Source of the DNA: CAWGYT01 sp963826795
GTDB lineage: Bacteria; Planctomycetota; Planctomycetia; Pirellulales; Pirellulaceae
Length of the DNA: 64,000 nt
Direction of reading: 5' to 3'
NCBI GenBank assembly: GCA_963826795.1
Contig: CAWGYT010000016.1
Coordinates: 1 to 64,000, forward strand
This document shows positions 20,835-28,987 of the stretch, in pieces (positions within the stretch are counted from its first letter, which is position 1; the number at the start of each line of letters is the position of its first letter). The notes under the pieces were generated by a model. It ran no database searches, was not told where the DNA came from, and was given only the letters and a program-made list of their open reading frames with translations. Position numbers and translations under genes: made by a program.

Positions 20835-21650
20835 ATGAACATTCACGACAAAGTCGCCCTGGTAACGGGGGCAGGCAGCGGGATCGGGCAAGCCGTCTCC
20901 CACGACCTGGCGAAGCGGGGAGCGCGGAAAGTTGTCATGGTCGATCGCCGAGACCAGGTCTTCGAACTGGCCGAGGCACTCGACAAGGCAATGGACCGGG
21001 AGGTCGCCATCGCGAAAGTCGGCGATACGACCAATGACACATTTCGGACCCAGGTCTACGATGAGATTGGTGCCGAACACGGAGTAATCACGATCTGCAT
21101 TCCGGCCGCGGGCATCACGCGGGACTCCTTGGCGGTTCAAATGAACAAGGAAACGGGCAAGGCGGAACCCTACTCGATTACGACGTTTCGGGAGGTCTTG
21201 GAGGTCAATCTCTTGGCCCCGATCTACTGGGCGGCCGAGATGGTCGTCCGAATCGCGGAGGACCGCTGGAAGCGGGGACTCAAGCGTTGGGCACCCGAGG
21301 AAGAGGTCCAAGGAACGGTGATCTTTTTGGGATCGGTTTCTTCGCAGGGCAACAAGGGGCAGATCTCGTATGCAACTTGCAAGGCCGGCCTGGAGGGCGC
21401 CGCGGCCACACTTACGAAAGAGGCGATTTTCTACGGCGTTCGCTGCGGCATCATCCATCCGGGCTTCACCGATACCCCCATGGTTCGTGCCCTGGGAGAG
21501 GACTACATCCAGAAATATGTCCTTCCCTTCACCCAATTGCGCCGCCTGATCCGGCCCGAGGAGATTGCCGACGCGATCTGCTTCATGGTCTCCAACTCGG
21601 CCGTCAGCGGTGAACTGTGGGCCGACGCCGGCTGGCATCCGCCGGCCTAA
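20835..21650 (+). CDS. SDR-family oxidoreductase, PhaB-like
   Basis: A 271-residue short-chain dehydrogenase with GAGSGIG cofactor motif, a PAAGITRDSL segment replacing NNAG, and SYATCK as the catalytic Tyr-Lys pair. The insert between the NAG-like region and the active site (MNKETGKAEPYSI, RWKRGLKRWAPEEEV) is longer than in PhaB or FabG. It follows the phasin gene by 113 bases and may be a second 3-oxoacyl-CoA reductase for PHA, perhaps for a different chain length. Substrate is not decided by the sequence. Confidence 0.8.
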   Translation: MNIHDKVALVTGAGSGIGQAVSHDLAKRGARKVVMVDRRDQVFELAEALDKAMDREVAIAKVGDTTNDTFRTQVYDEIGAEHGVITICIPAAGITRDSLAVQMNKETGKAEPYSITTFREVLEVNLLAPIYWAAEMVVRIAEDRWKRGLKRWAPEEEVQGTVIFLGSVSSQGNKGQISYATCKAGLEGAAATLTKEAIFYGVRCGIIHPGFTDTPMVRALGEDYIQKYVLPFTQLRRLIRPEEIADAICFMVSNSAVSGELWADAGWHPPA

Positions 21651-21668
21651 GCGACCTGGCCACAATCC

Positions 21669-21689
21669 GGGGAGGCAGCCGGCCTCCCC
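21669..21689. terminator. Candidate terminator hairpin between convergent genes
   Basis: GGGGAGGC at 21669-21676 pairs with GCCTCCCC at 21682-21689 around a 5-base loop, between the SDR gene and the end of fhcC. There is no T tract on either side; placement between convergent genes is the main support. Confidence 0.4.
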
Positions 21690-21775
21690 GTGGGGCTCAG
21701 CGCGTGGTGCGATGCCCGGGCTTGCATGGGACGTGACACGTCCTCATTCGCAGTCCGCTGCCATCCGGCGCGACT

Positions 21776-22657
21776 TCACGCCCGCACCACATCGGGCGCC
21801 ATGAAGTCACCCGTCACGCGTTCCGCGGAACGGCGCAGAAAAACCTCGCCCCGCCCGCCGGCGACGAAGTCGCCGTTGAAGATCTCGACCGTCTCGTCCC
21901 AGAGCGACTCGGGGACGGCAAAACCAAGCCGACGAAGCTGTCGCAAAAGCAACACGAGTGCCAGGGGCTGGCCGGTGCATGCCCGTCGAAAACTCGGCAG
22001 CAGCTCGACCGTTCCTCCGCCCAACAGCGCCAGCGTTCCGCGCTTCATCCCGGCCCCGTGCCGAATCCCGACTTGACCGAACACCAAGATCGTACCGGCC
22101 AGCAGATTAAAGCCAATCAGATCCCCTGCCTCGCCGCCGACGGCAATGAGCCCGCGGCGCAGGGTATGGCCCAGTTCGTTTCCGACCGAGCCATCGACCA
22201 AAATGGTTCCGCCCACCATTCCGCGACGGCTGCCGCGATAGGCCGCTCCCACCAAGTGGCCGGCATTCCCGCGGACGTGAATCAGGCCACCGCGCATCTC
22301 GGCGCCCACCCAATCGCCGGCGTTGCCGAACACGTCGACCCGTCCGCCGGTCATCTCGCTGCCCAGATGACGTCCTGCCGGGCCGTGGACTCGAATCTGC
22401 CCCGCCTGCATCCGTGCGCCGATCCAGTGCACCCCCGAAAGATCGCCTTCGAATTCCAGGACTTCGGTCGTTTCACCAGGCGTCTCCGCGCGCAGCTGAA
22501 CGTCAAACAATTCACCCGTTGGCATTTCGCGATTGCCAACCGCCAGCGGGATCTGCTCGACCTCGGCGACGGTTTTCCCAGCCAAGAACTCCGGGATCAA
22601 TCGCTCGACCTCAACGGGAACCGAGGGACCGCCTCGATATCTCAATCGCCACGCCAT
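21776..22657 (-). CDS. fhcC: Formylmethanofuran dehydrogenase/formyltransferase complex subunit C
   Basis: A 293-residue protein dominated by repeats of the pattern GxxMxGGxIxVxGNAGxxVG (about residues 70-210), which fold as a right-handed beta helix homologous to the glutamate synthase C-terminal domain. In tetrahydromethanopterin C1 metabolism this subunit helps hold the complex that transfers formyl groups to and from a methanofuran-type carrier. The start at MAWRLRY (22657) gives the usual N-terminus; an upstream start adds 26 atypical residues. Subunits A and B are at 23698 and 27484 on the same strand; subunit D is not in the window. Confidence 0.88.
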   Translation of the reverse strand: MAWRLRYRGGPSVPVEVERLIPEFLAGKTVAEVEQIPLAVGNREMPTGELFDVQLRAETPGETTEVLEFEGDLSGVHWIGARMQAGQIRVHGPAGRHLGSEMTGGRVDVFGNAGDWVGAEMRGGLIHVRGNAGHLVGAAYRGSRRGMVGGTILVDGSVGNELGHTLRRGLIAVGGEAGDLIGFNLLAGTILVFGQVGIRHGAGMKRGTLALLGGGTVELLPSFRRACTGQPLALVLLLRQLRRLGFAVPESLWDETVEIFNGDFVAGGRGEVFLRRSAERVTGDFMAPDVVRA

Positions 22658-22977
22658 GAAACCAACCACTCGCTGCCGGCCACCAGGAACGGCACCTCGG
22701 ACGACAGTCACTCGGTGCCATGAAGTGTCATCCACCCGACGCGCAACCTGGCGCGAATCGGAGCGACACGACTGAAAGTATACCCAGCCTCAGGCAGGGT
22801 TCCCATCGCGTCACGAGCCAAAACATGGGGCCCCTGCCGCAGCCGGCGAACGCCCGGGCCGCAACCGCGTCCGACCCTCTCGAAGGATCGTCGCCCCCTA
22901 TTGATTCGCGAGAGGCACGCGCTTCACAATCAACGCCTGACCCACGGCGCGATCGTCCTTGATTCCGGAGTCCGCTC
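22658..22977. other. Intergenic region between divergent fhcC and mobA
   Basis: About 320 bases that presumably carry both promoters. I see no RNA gene, repeat or additional convincing frame. Confidence 0.4.
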
Positions 22978-23592
22978 ATGAAGCGCGGCGCAATCATTCT
23001 GGCAGGCGGACAAAGTCGCCGCATGGGAACTCCCAAGGCCGATCTCCCCTTCGGTCCGGAGACCCTGCTGACTCGCCTGATTCGAATCCTCTCACCCTTG
23101 GTCAGCGACTGTGTCGTGGTCGCCGCCGCCGGGCAATCGCCCGCGTCCCTGCCGGCCAAGGTCCAGCTGGTCCACGACGAACGACCGGCACGGGGGCCGC
23201 TGGAAGGTCTGCGTGCTGGACTGAGTGCTTCCGCCTCGTGCGATGCCTGCTATGTCAGCAGCTGCGACGCCCCCCTGCTGCAGTCCTCCTTCGTGACCAC
23301 CCTGTTCGATCTGCTGCGCCCGGACGACCAGATTGTCGTACCCCGCGATACAAGCCATTTCCACCCGCTCGCCGCGGTTTACCGCCACAGTGTCTTGCCG
23401 CACGTCGAGGAACTCCTCCGACAAGATCGGCTGCGGCCGTTTTTTCTTTTCGAGCGAGTGGTGACGCGGGCAGTCGACGTCGAGGACCTGCGTGTCGTCG
23501 ATCCCACCCTGCAGTCGCTCCGAAATCTGAATTCGCCCGCGGACTATCATCAGGCACTCGCGCAACTCGGCCTACAGCACGAAGGGATGTGA
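22978..23592 (+). CDS. mobA: Molybdenum cofactor guanylyltransferase
   Basis: Transfers GMP to molybdopterin to make the guanine dinucleotide cofactor. The 204-residue protein has the nucleotide-binding LAGGQSRRMGTPK, the VHDERPARGPLEGL motif and the metal-binding SSCDAPLL. It lies between fhcC and fhcA on the opposite strand. Archaeal formylmethanofuran dehydrogenases use molybdopterin guanine dinucleotide, so its place here may be functional; MobA also serves other molybdoenzymes. Confidence 0.9.
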   Translation: MKRGAIILAGGQSRRMGTPKADLPFGPETLLTRLIRILSPLVSDCVVVAAAGQSPASLPAKVQLVHDERPARGPLEGLRAGLSASASCDACYVSSCDAPLLQSSFVTTLFDLLRPDDQIVVPRDTSHFHPLAAVYRHSVLPHVEELLRQDRLRPFFLFERVVTRAVDVEDLRVVDPTLQSLRNLNSPADYHQALAQLGLQHEGM

Positions 23593-23620
23593 CGCGAGAG
23601 TCCCAGCGCGCCGAGTGATT

Positions 23621-23672
23621 GGACAGCGGACGGCGGACAGCGGACGGCGGACAGCGGACGGCGGACAGCGGG
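23621..23672. repeat. 14-bp tandem repeat, about 3.7 copies
   Basis: GGACAGCGGACGGC repeats perfectly at 23621, 23635 and 23649, with a partial fourth copy from 23663, in the gap between the convergent mobA and fhcA genes. No gene lies in it. Confidence 0.9.
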
Positions 23673-23697
23673 AAGCAGTGCGGCGGAGCGCTGAACG

Positions 23698-25371
23698 TTA
23701 GACCTTGTCGGGGCGGCAGGGAACTTGTTCGGCGCCGTGCAAGTAATCATCCGTGACGGGATAATTGCGAAACCGGATCGAATAGAACTGTTCAAACCAA
23801 TCGGCAATCGCCGGTTCGATTCCGGGATCATACGACGGCGCGACGTGCAGCGTCCGCCCGAGATGATCTTCGCGGATCTCGCCCTCCTCGACCAAGATTC
23901 TTCCGTCCTTGATCACGTACCGCGGCAGTTCGAACATCAGTTCTTTATTTTCGTGCGGCGTATAGATCGTGATGTCGGCGTCGGCACCCGGCCCCAGATG
24001 CCCCTTGTTCTTGAGCCCCAGAATTCGCGCCGGACCGGCGCGCGTGATGATCGCGATTTCGTTTAACGTGTACTCCCGGTGCAAGTCGGCCAGCTGACAA
24101 CGCTCGCGAAGTCGAGGGTGGACGGTCTTGAGCACCTCGTCCCGGTAGTTGCGATCCATCAGCAGCCGAATGATCTGAGGATAAGCCAGGAACGAACCCC
24201 CGTTGGGATGGTCGGTACTCATCACGACCCGCCACGGATCCTCCACCATCAGGTACCACTCCAGGCCGATCGCCCATTGCAGCGAGTGGACCAGACTTTT
24301 GTTGCGATACTGGATGGGGGCGATCCCGCAACCGGACTCCATTTCGGTGTCCGCGCTGAACCACTTTGTTCCATAGACGTTCGACAGGAAGTAGCCCAGC
24401 GGACCGTCTCCGGTCATGCTGGTTGTCTCGCCGAACAAGACCTGACCGACATCGACCGTCACGTTCGCGTGTGTATTGACGTATTCGGCCAACGGGGCCA
24501 CCTTCGAATTGAAGGTGTTCTCATCGCCATCGCCACCGCCATAACTGTGGAATTGAATATGCGTCAGGTGGCCGCGATGCCCTTCGAGCGATTCCATGGA
24601 GGGAAGCGTGGTCTGCCAGTTCCCGGGCATCCCCAAATTATTGCAGTGGATATGAACGGCATGGGGCAAACCCAGCTCGTCGACGGTTCTCGCCATCTGA
24701 GTAATAATCTGTCGCGGCGTCACCTCGAAATGGTCGACCACCGAATCGATCCCCGAGACGTTGCCGCCCTGATGGTGCTTCCAGACCTCGACGCCGCCCG
24801 GATTTACCAGTTTGGCGGCGTACCCCTTGGCCGCCCCCAGCAGCCAACCGACAAACGCCTTCAACCGCTGGGGATCTTGCTGATGAATGGAACTCATCAC
24901 GAAGTGATTGTTGCCCATCAGGACATAGAACCCCTTGTCGATGCACGGCGTGTCTTCGAACTCCTCGTGAGCATGCCGAGCGGAAAGAGGCGGAACGGCG
25001 GCGTCGAAGGCCGTGGTGTAACCGAGCCCGATGTACTTATAGCCCGTCGCGAAGGTACTCGGCACGCTTCCCATCGTGCCGCTGTGGGTCAGAGCGGTTC
25101 GCCGGACCGGCGGATCGCGCCGCTTTTCCTCGGGCCGCATCTTGCGGGCCATGTTGACCTTCGGCCCCGCGATGTGACAGTGCATGTCGACACCACCGGG
25201 CATCACAATCAGACCGGCGGCGTTCAGCGTTCGACTGGGACGGACCGCTGGATCCGCTGGATCCGCCACGAGCTTGCCGTCCTGAATCCAGAGGTCCTTG
25301 ACTTGGCCGTCGATCCCATGGGCCGGGTCGTAAACGTAACCTCCGCTAATCTTGAACAACTCGGCAGCCAT
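23698..25371 (-). CDS. fhcA: Formylmethanofuran dehydrogenase/formyltransferase complex subunit A (amidohydrolase)
   Basis: A 557-residue amidohydrolase-fold subunit that hydrolyses or forms formyl-methanofuran. The metal-binding entry motif GGVDMHCHIAGPKVN (His64, His66) is intact, as are later metal-site regions (AVHIHCNNLG, HIQFHSYGG, STDHPNGG). The full length fits FhcA/FwdA, and ATG 25371 gives MAAELFKISGG, a normal N-terminus. Gene order fhcB-(small secreted gene)-fhcA-(mobA)-fhcC is looser than the tight fhc operons of methylotrophic proteobacteria but is on one strand. Confidence 0.92.
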   Translation of the reverse strand: MAAELFKISGGYVYDPAHGIDGQVKDLWIQDGKLVADPADPAVRPSRTLNAAGLIVMPGGVDMHCHIAGPKVNMARKMRPEEKRRDPPVRRTALTHSGTMGSVPSTFATGYKYIGLGYTTAFDAAVPPLSARHAHEEFEDTPCIDKGFYVLMGNNHFVMSSIHQQDPQRLKAFVGWLLGAAKGYAAKLVNPGGVEVWKHHQGGNVSGIDSVVDHFEVTPRQIITQMARTVDELGLPHAVHIHCNNLGMPGNWQTTLPSMESLEGHRGHLTHIQFHSYGGGDGDENTFNSKVAPLAEYVNTHANVTVDVGQVLFGETTSMTGDGPLGYFLSNVYGTKWFSADTEMESGCGIAPIQYRNKSLVHSLQWAIGLEWYLMVEDPWRVVMSTDHPNGGSFLAYPQIIRLLMDRNYRDEVLKTVHPRLRERCQLADLHREYTLNEIAIITRAGPARILGLKNKGHLGPGADADITIYTPHENKELMFELPRYVIKDGRILVEEGEIREDHLGRTLHVAPSYDPGIEPAIADWFEQFYSIRFRNYPVTDDYLHGAEQVPCRPDKV

Positions 25372-25488
25372 ATGCGATTCGTCGATCCGATGTCAGCGAA
25401 GTAAGAAACAACCCAGCCGGGCGCCGCCAGGACGAACCAGCTTCCACCTCAAGCACCGGACACGGGTCGAAATACAACAACAACACGC

Positions 25489-26145
25489 TCACTCGTCAGT
25501 TGGACGCGACTCGTCCGTGGATTCGAGCGAGACTTCCGCCAACCGCAGATCCGAGCTGCCACCGGCTCGGTTGTGCAACGAGATGGCAAGGACATGGTCT
25601 CCGGCCGAAAGACTTCCCTTCAGCGGGATGGTCATGACCGTCGTTTCCGCCGCTCCGGCCACGGTTTCCGAGGCGAACAGAGCGTGTTGGTCCTTCTCAT
25701 CGGCGGGCACGTTGTCCCGGGCCACCTCTTTGCCGTCCAGGTAGACGATCAGGCCATCATCCCGCTGACATTTGAGCACCAGTTTTTCGAAGGCCTGGTC
25801 GGTGTGGAACTTCAGCCGAAAGTAGGCGGACTTGCGGTGGGCGGTATCCTCAGGCTGTTTCAGGTCCACGCCCTTGAACCCTTCGTCGCCGTAGCCAAAT
25901 CCGCCGTGAGGGCCCGCCTCGTCCTTTCCGGTCTGCCACGTCGAGTCGTCGAACTCTGCCAAGTAGAACGTGGTGTGAAAATCCTCGTCCGCTTCGGCGG
26001 GATCCTTGCCGGCCGCCGGATGAAGCCACTTCCAGGTCGAATCGTTGGGCACCAGGACTTCGGCCTGAGCCCACGCGGCGGCGACAGAAAAAATCAGAGC
26101 GGCCATCAAGAGTTGTTTCGCCCATTGCGCCAAATTCAAATTCAT
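25489..26145 (-). CDS. Secreted beta-sandwich protein of unknown function
   Basis: A 218-residue protein with a Sec signal peptide (hydrophobic residues about 10-27, cleavage after AWAQA). The mature part has FDDSTWQTGKDEAG, CQRDDGLIVYLDGKEVARDNVP and ISLHNRAGGSSDLR, a galactose-binding-like jelly-roll pattern. The same DDGxxxYLNGxEI pattern recurs in the giant protein at 39964-45803. A short Asp/Glu/Thr tail ends it. It lies between fhcA and fhcB but is extracytoplasmic, so a link to C1 metabolism is unlikely. Confidence 0.75.
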   Translation of the reverse strand: MNLNLAQWAKQLLMAALIFSVAAAWAQAEVLVPNDSTWKWLHPAAGKDPAEADEDFHTTFYLAEFDDSTWQTGKDEAGPHGGFGYGDEGFKGVDLKQPEDTAHRKSAYFRLKFHTDQAFEKLVLKCQRDDGLIVYLDGKEVARDNVPADEKDQHALFASETVAGAAETTVMTIPLKGSLSAGDHVLAISLHNRAGGSSDLRLAEVSLESTDESRPTDE

Positions 26146-26403
26146 GGATGCATTCCTCGTGGTCGTCCGCAGCCTCGTTGTCGGCTGCAGGGAGTCGCAG
26201 GTCCGGGGCCGGCCTTGCCCGCCGCGGGCCTGAGGGTTGTAATGCCGATCAGTTGGTCGAGCCGATCACCGGACTCCGAGTATACCACGGCACCGCGTCG
26301 TCGAAACGCCCGCCCGAGTCGAGCGTCCGACGGGCTCGCGGTAACGCAACGGACAACTCGCACCCTCGATCCCCCGTAAACCATCGCACAAGGAACTGAA
26401 TCC

Positions 26404-26910
26404 GTGCCACGTACCGGGCTGGAAATTGCCATCAAGCAAATTGAGTTTGCACGGGGCTACACGCGGCAGCTGTTGGAAGGAGTTGGGCCCGAGGAATGGT
26501 TCGCGCTACCTCCCGGCCAAGTAAGCCACCTTGCCTGGCAAGTCGGTCACCTGGCGATGGCCCAGTACGCGCTCACCATGTTGCGGATCCGCGGCAAGGA
26601 GCGGGAGGACGCGAGTCTCATCAGCAAGGAATTTTTCCGATGCTTTCAAAAGGGCTCGCAACCGGCGGCGGACCCGAGCCTTTACCCTTCGCCGGACGAG
26701 ATCCTGGGGGTTTTCGAGCGAGTCCATCAACGAGCCCTGCAGGAGCTGGCGGGGTACACGGACGAGGCGTTGGATGTCATGTTGCCTGAACCCCACGCGG
26801 TCTTTGAGACCAAGCTCGGCTCGATTTTTTTCTGCTCGGCCCACGAGATGCTCCACGCCGGCCAGATTGGCCTGATTCGGCGGCTCCTCGGCAAATCCCC
26901 CCTGCGCTAG
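26404..26910 (+). CDS. DinB/YfiT-like family protein
   Basis: A 168-residue four-helix-bundle protein of the DinB superfamily, with metal-ligand type histidines in LAWQVGHLAMAQ and SAHEMLHAGQIG. Start is GTG at 26404. DinB-like proteins are often thiol-dependent metal enzymes or of unknown role; no substrate can be named. A dispersed repeat begins right after its stop. Confidence 0.8.
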   Translation: MPRTGLEIAIKQIEFARGYTRQLLEGVGPEEWFALPPGQVSHLAWQVGHLAMAQYALTMLRIRGKEREDASLISKEFFRCFQKGSQPAADPSLYPSPDEILGVFERVHQRALQELAGYTDEALDVMLPEPHAVFETKLGSIFFCSAHEMLHAGQIGLIRRLLGKSPLR

Positions 26911-26970
26911 TGCTGTGTGACAGCAAGGTTTCGGGTTGGGAAAAAGGGGTCAGGGGTTGGGAAAAGTGCT
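26911..26970. repeat. Dispersed repeat family 2, copy 1
   Basis: Contains TGCTGTGTGACAGCAAGG and GTTGGGAAAAAGGGGTCAGG (26935-26954), followed by a second partial GGGTTGGGAAAAG. Close copies are at 27442-27488 and 35516-35536. Confidence 0.85.
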
Positions 26971-27270
26971 CACGGGCGGCGGACAAGTACAGACGGTCCC
27001 GGGGCCGCAGGGCGGCCACGTGAACCACGGCTCCGCGGGCAGCGCGGGCAACTGGCGGGGTCTTTGCGTCCAATTTCTGCCCCCTAAGCCCCAGCCGGAT
27101 TTCTTGCTGCGATTCGCAAACACTTGAGTATCAGGTCCAGCATTTTCATGAATCGTGAGCGGACTTGGGTCCATCCGCCGGCCGGTAACTTGAGTCGAGC
27201 AGGTGGCGGTGACTCCGGCAGCGACGCTGGTGACGAGCCCGGCAACCAGGACACGGGTGATCGACTTCAT
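26950..27270 (-). CDS. Possible small secreted protein
   Basis: A 106-residue frame with a Sec-type signal peptide (MKSITRVLVAGLVTSVAAGVTAT) and an AGGGGAAG ribosome site before the ATG at 27270. The mature part is rich in Pro, Trp and Cys and ends within dispersed repeat copy 1. I recognise no family. The signal sequence and ribosome site support it; the C-terminal half may not be genuine. Confidence 0.4.
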   Translation of the reverse strand: MKSITRVLVAGLVTSVAAGVTATCSTQVTGRRMDPSPLTIHENAGPDTQVFANRSKKSGWGLGGRNWTQRPRQLPALPAEPWFTWPPCGPGTVCTCPPPVSTFPNP

Positions 27271-27393
27271 CGTGACTTCCCCTAGCAGGAATCGCTGCGG
27301 CGAGTTGGGTCAGGTCGAGGTGTTGCACCTCATCTCCTTTCCCTGCGAGCGCAAGCGTTGAGAGGGGACACTTCAGGTCGAAAGTTTAGAAAG

Positions 27394-27432
27394 CCCAGAA
27401 TTCTCACCCAGAATTCTCACCCAGAATTCTCA
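27394..27432. repeat. 13-bp tandem repeat, 3 copies
   Basis: CCCAGAATTCTCA occurs at 27394, 27407 and 27420 without change, between the end of fhcB and the small secreted gene. Confidence 0.9.
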
Positions 27433-27441
27433 CCGAGCGAG

Positions 27442-27488
27442 TGCTGTGTGTGACAGCTAAGGTTTCGGGTTGGGAAAAAGGGGTCAGG
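27442..27488. repeat. Dispersed repeat family 2, copy 2, overlapping the fhcB stop
   Basis: Carries TGCTGTGTGTGACAGCTAAG and GTTGGGAAAAAGGGGTCAGG. The TCA of GGGTCAGG (27484-27486) is the fhcB stop codon on the minus strand, so the repeat supplies the stop and last residue. Confidence 0.85.
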
Positions 27489-28827
27489 ACGCCTTCAATT
27501 GCCGCACGCGGCGTTCGATTCCCTGGAGGATTTCGAAGTCGCTCGGGAAGGGAGACGCGAAGGCAGGGCGCAGCGGAATCGGGACATCGTCCATCCGATA
27601 CACCGTGCCCGGCACGTTGATGCCGTAGGTCGCCACGGTAAACGCCACGGTGGCGTGCCGCGTCGTGGGCGTCTCTTTCGGGTCGAACGCGACGTAGGGA
27701 ATCGATTTCAGGTGCTCTCGCGCCGGCTGGCTGAAATTGGCCATGGGGTCGCTGGCAATGATCATCGCCGCGTCCGCTTCGCCCCGAGCCAGGACGTCGG
27801 CGGCGGTGTATTCGCCCGGGTTAAAGCGCGGGTAGCCGCGTGCCAAGTTGACACCGAAAGGATAGCCGGTTCGCCACGCGACGACGTTGTCCGCACCGGT
27901 CACGTTGCCATGCCCCCGGTTGGGTTTGCAAACGAAGCGAGTGTAGCGATTCATGTCGCGCGTCAACGCCAGCAGGGCCTCGCTGTTGGCATGTTTGCCG
28001 CGGGTCATCGTGAGCCCCATCCCGAAGAAAATGACGCCGAACCGGGCCGCCTTCATCCGCTGCATCAGGTCTGCCCACACGTCCAGCTCGATCCCGGTTT
28101 CCGCCCGCACCAGATCGCCGTCGAGTTCCACCCCTTGCGCCAGCGCCCGCAGGGTCCAGAGCGCCTCGAAGTCCTTGCGGGGCTTGATCTGCAAGAAAAT
28201 GTCGGCGGCACGCGCCGATTTGGTCTTGCGCACATCGACAATCACACAGGTCCGATCTTTGCGACCCTTGGGCAGAAACATGCCCTTGGGCATCAGGCTG
28301 TACTTGGAAAAGTGTCGAGGGTGGCTTTCGGCGGGATTCGAGCCCCAGAAGATGATTAAATCACCGCGATTGCGGACTTCGCCCAGTGACGCCGTCACTT
28401 CGCCCACCCCCTGAAACGCCATGCCGGACGGACCGTGGCAGACGCTGGTCGTCGTGTCGACCAGGCCCCCGATCCAATCCGCGATCGAGACCGCGACGCG
28501 CTGCGATTCCGTCGTCGTGTCGCTCAAGCCATAGGTCAGCGGATACTTCGCCTCGGTTAGAATTCGCGCCGCTCGCTCAATCCCGTCGGCGACCGACGCC
28601 GCCTGTCCTTCGATCAGACATGAGGGACGATCTTCGATCTCATGATTTAAAAACCAGGACGTGCCCAGGACACAGGCTCGCTGAGCTTTCACGATCGAAT
28701 GCCCCTGCACGTGCAGGTCGATGTCATCGCAAACGCAACCGCAAAACGTGCACGTGGCATCTTTGATGATCCGCAGCGGCTCGGTGTCTGCTGGGTCCGC
28801 CGGTTGGGGAAGCTCGGAAATGGCCAT
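27484..28827 (-). CDS. fhcB: Formylmethanofuran dehydrogenase/formyltransferase complex subunit B
   Basis: A 447-residue molybdopterin oxidoreductase-type subunit. Near the N-terminus CTFCGCVCDDID (Cys26, 29, 31, 33) resembles the iron-sulfur binding motif of FwdB, and the TTSVCHGPSG cysteine (Cys130) aligns by eye with the metal-ligating Cys. Later motifs include FWGSNPAESHPRH and VDVRKTKSARAAD. Start MAISELP at 28827 follows a GGAG site; an upstream frame adds 72 atypical residues. In methylotrophic bacteria the Fhc complex works as a formyl hydrolase/transferase; whether this one keeps redox chemistry is open. Confidence 0.9.
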   Translation of the reverse strand: MAISELPQPADPADTEPLRIIKDATCTFCGCVCDDIDLHVQGHSIVKAQRACVLGTSWFLNHEIEDRPSCLIEGQAASVADGIERAARILTEAKYPLTYGLSDTTTESQRVAVSIADWIGGLVDTTTSVCHGPSGMAFQGVGEVTASLGEVRNRGDLIIFWGSNPAESHPRHFSKYSLMPKGMFLPKGRKDRTCVIVDVRKTKSARAADIFLQIKPRKDFEALWTLRALAQGVELDGDLVRAETGIELDVWADLMQRMKAARFGVIFFGMGLTMTRGKHANSEALLALTRDMNRYTRFVCKPNRGHGNVTGADNVVAWRTGYPFGVNLARGYPRFNPGEYTAADVLARGEADAAMIIASDPMANFSQPAREHLKSIPYVAFDPKETPTTRHATVAFTVATYGINVPGTVYRMDDVPIPLRPAFASPFPSDFEILQGIERRVRQLKAS

Positions 28828-28987
28828 CTCAGCAATCCGCTCCTTCGGGAGGAGGCAACAGGTCGGGTGATTTCGTGAAGGAGTGGCGCGAGCCCACGCC
28901 CGCGCAGCCGGGCCGCCACGGGCCGGCGTCGCGATGTCCATTGTAGTTGAGCCGACGAGCGAGCGTAAACCGGCGCCCGCGGCGAAC

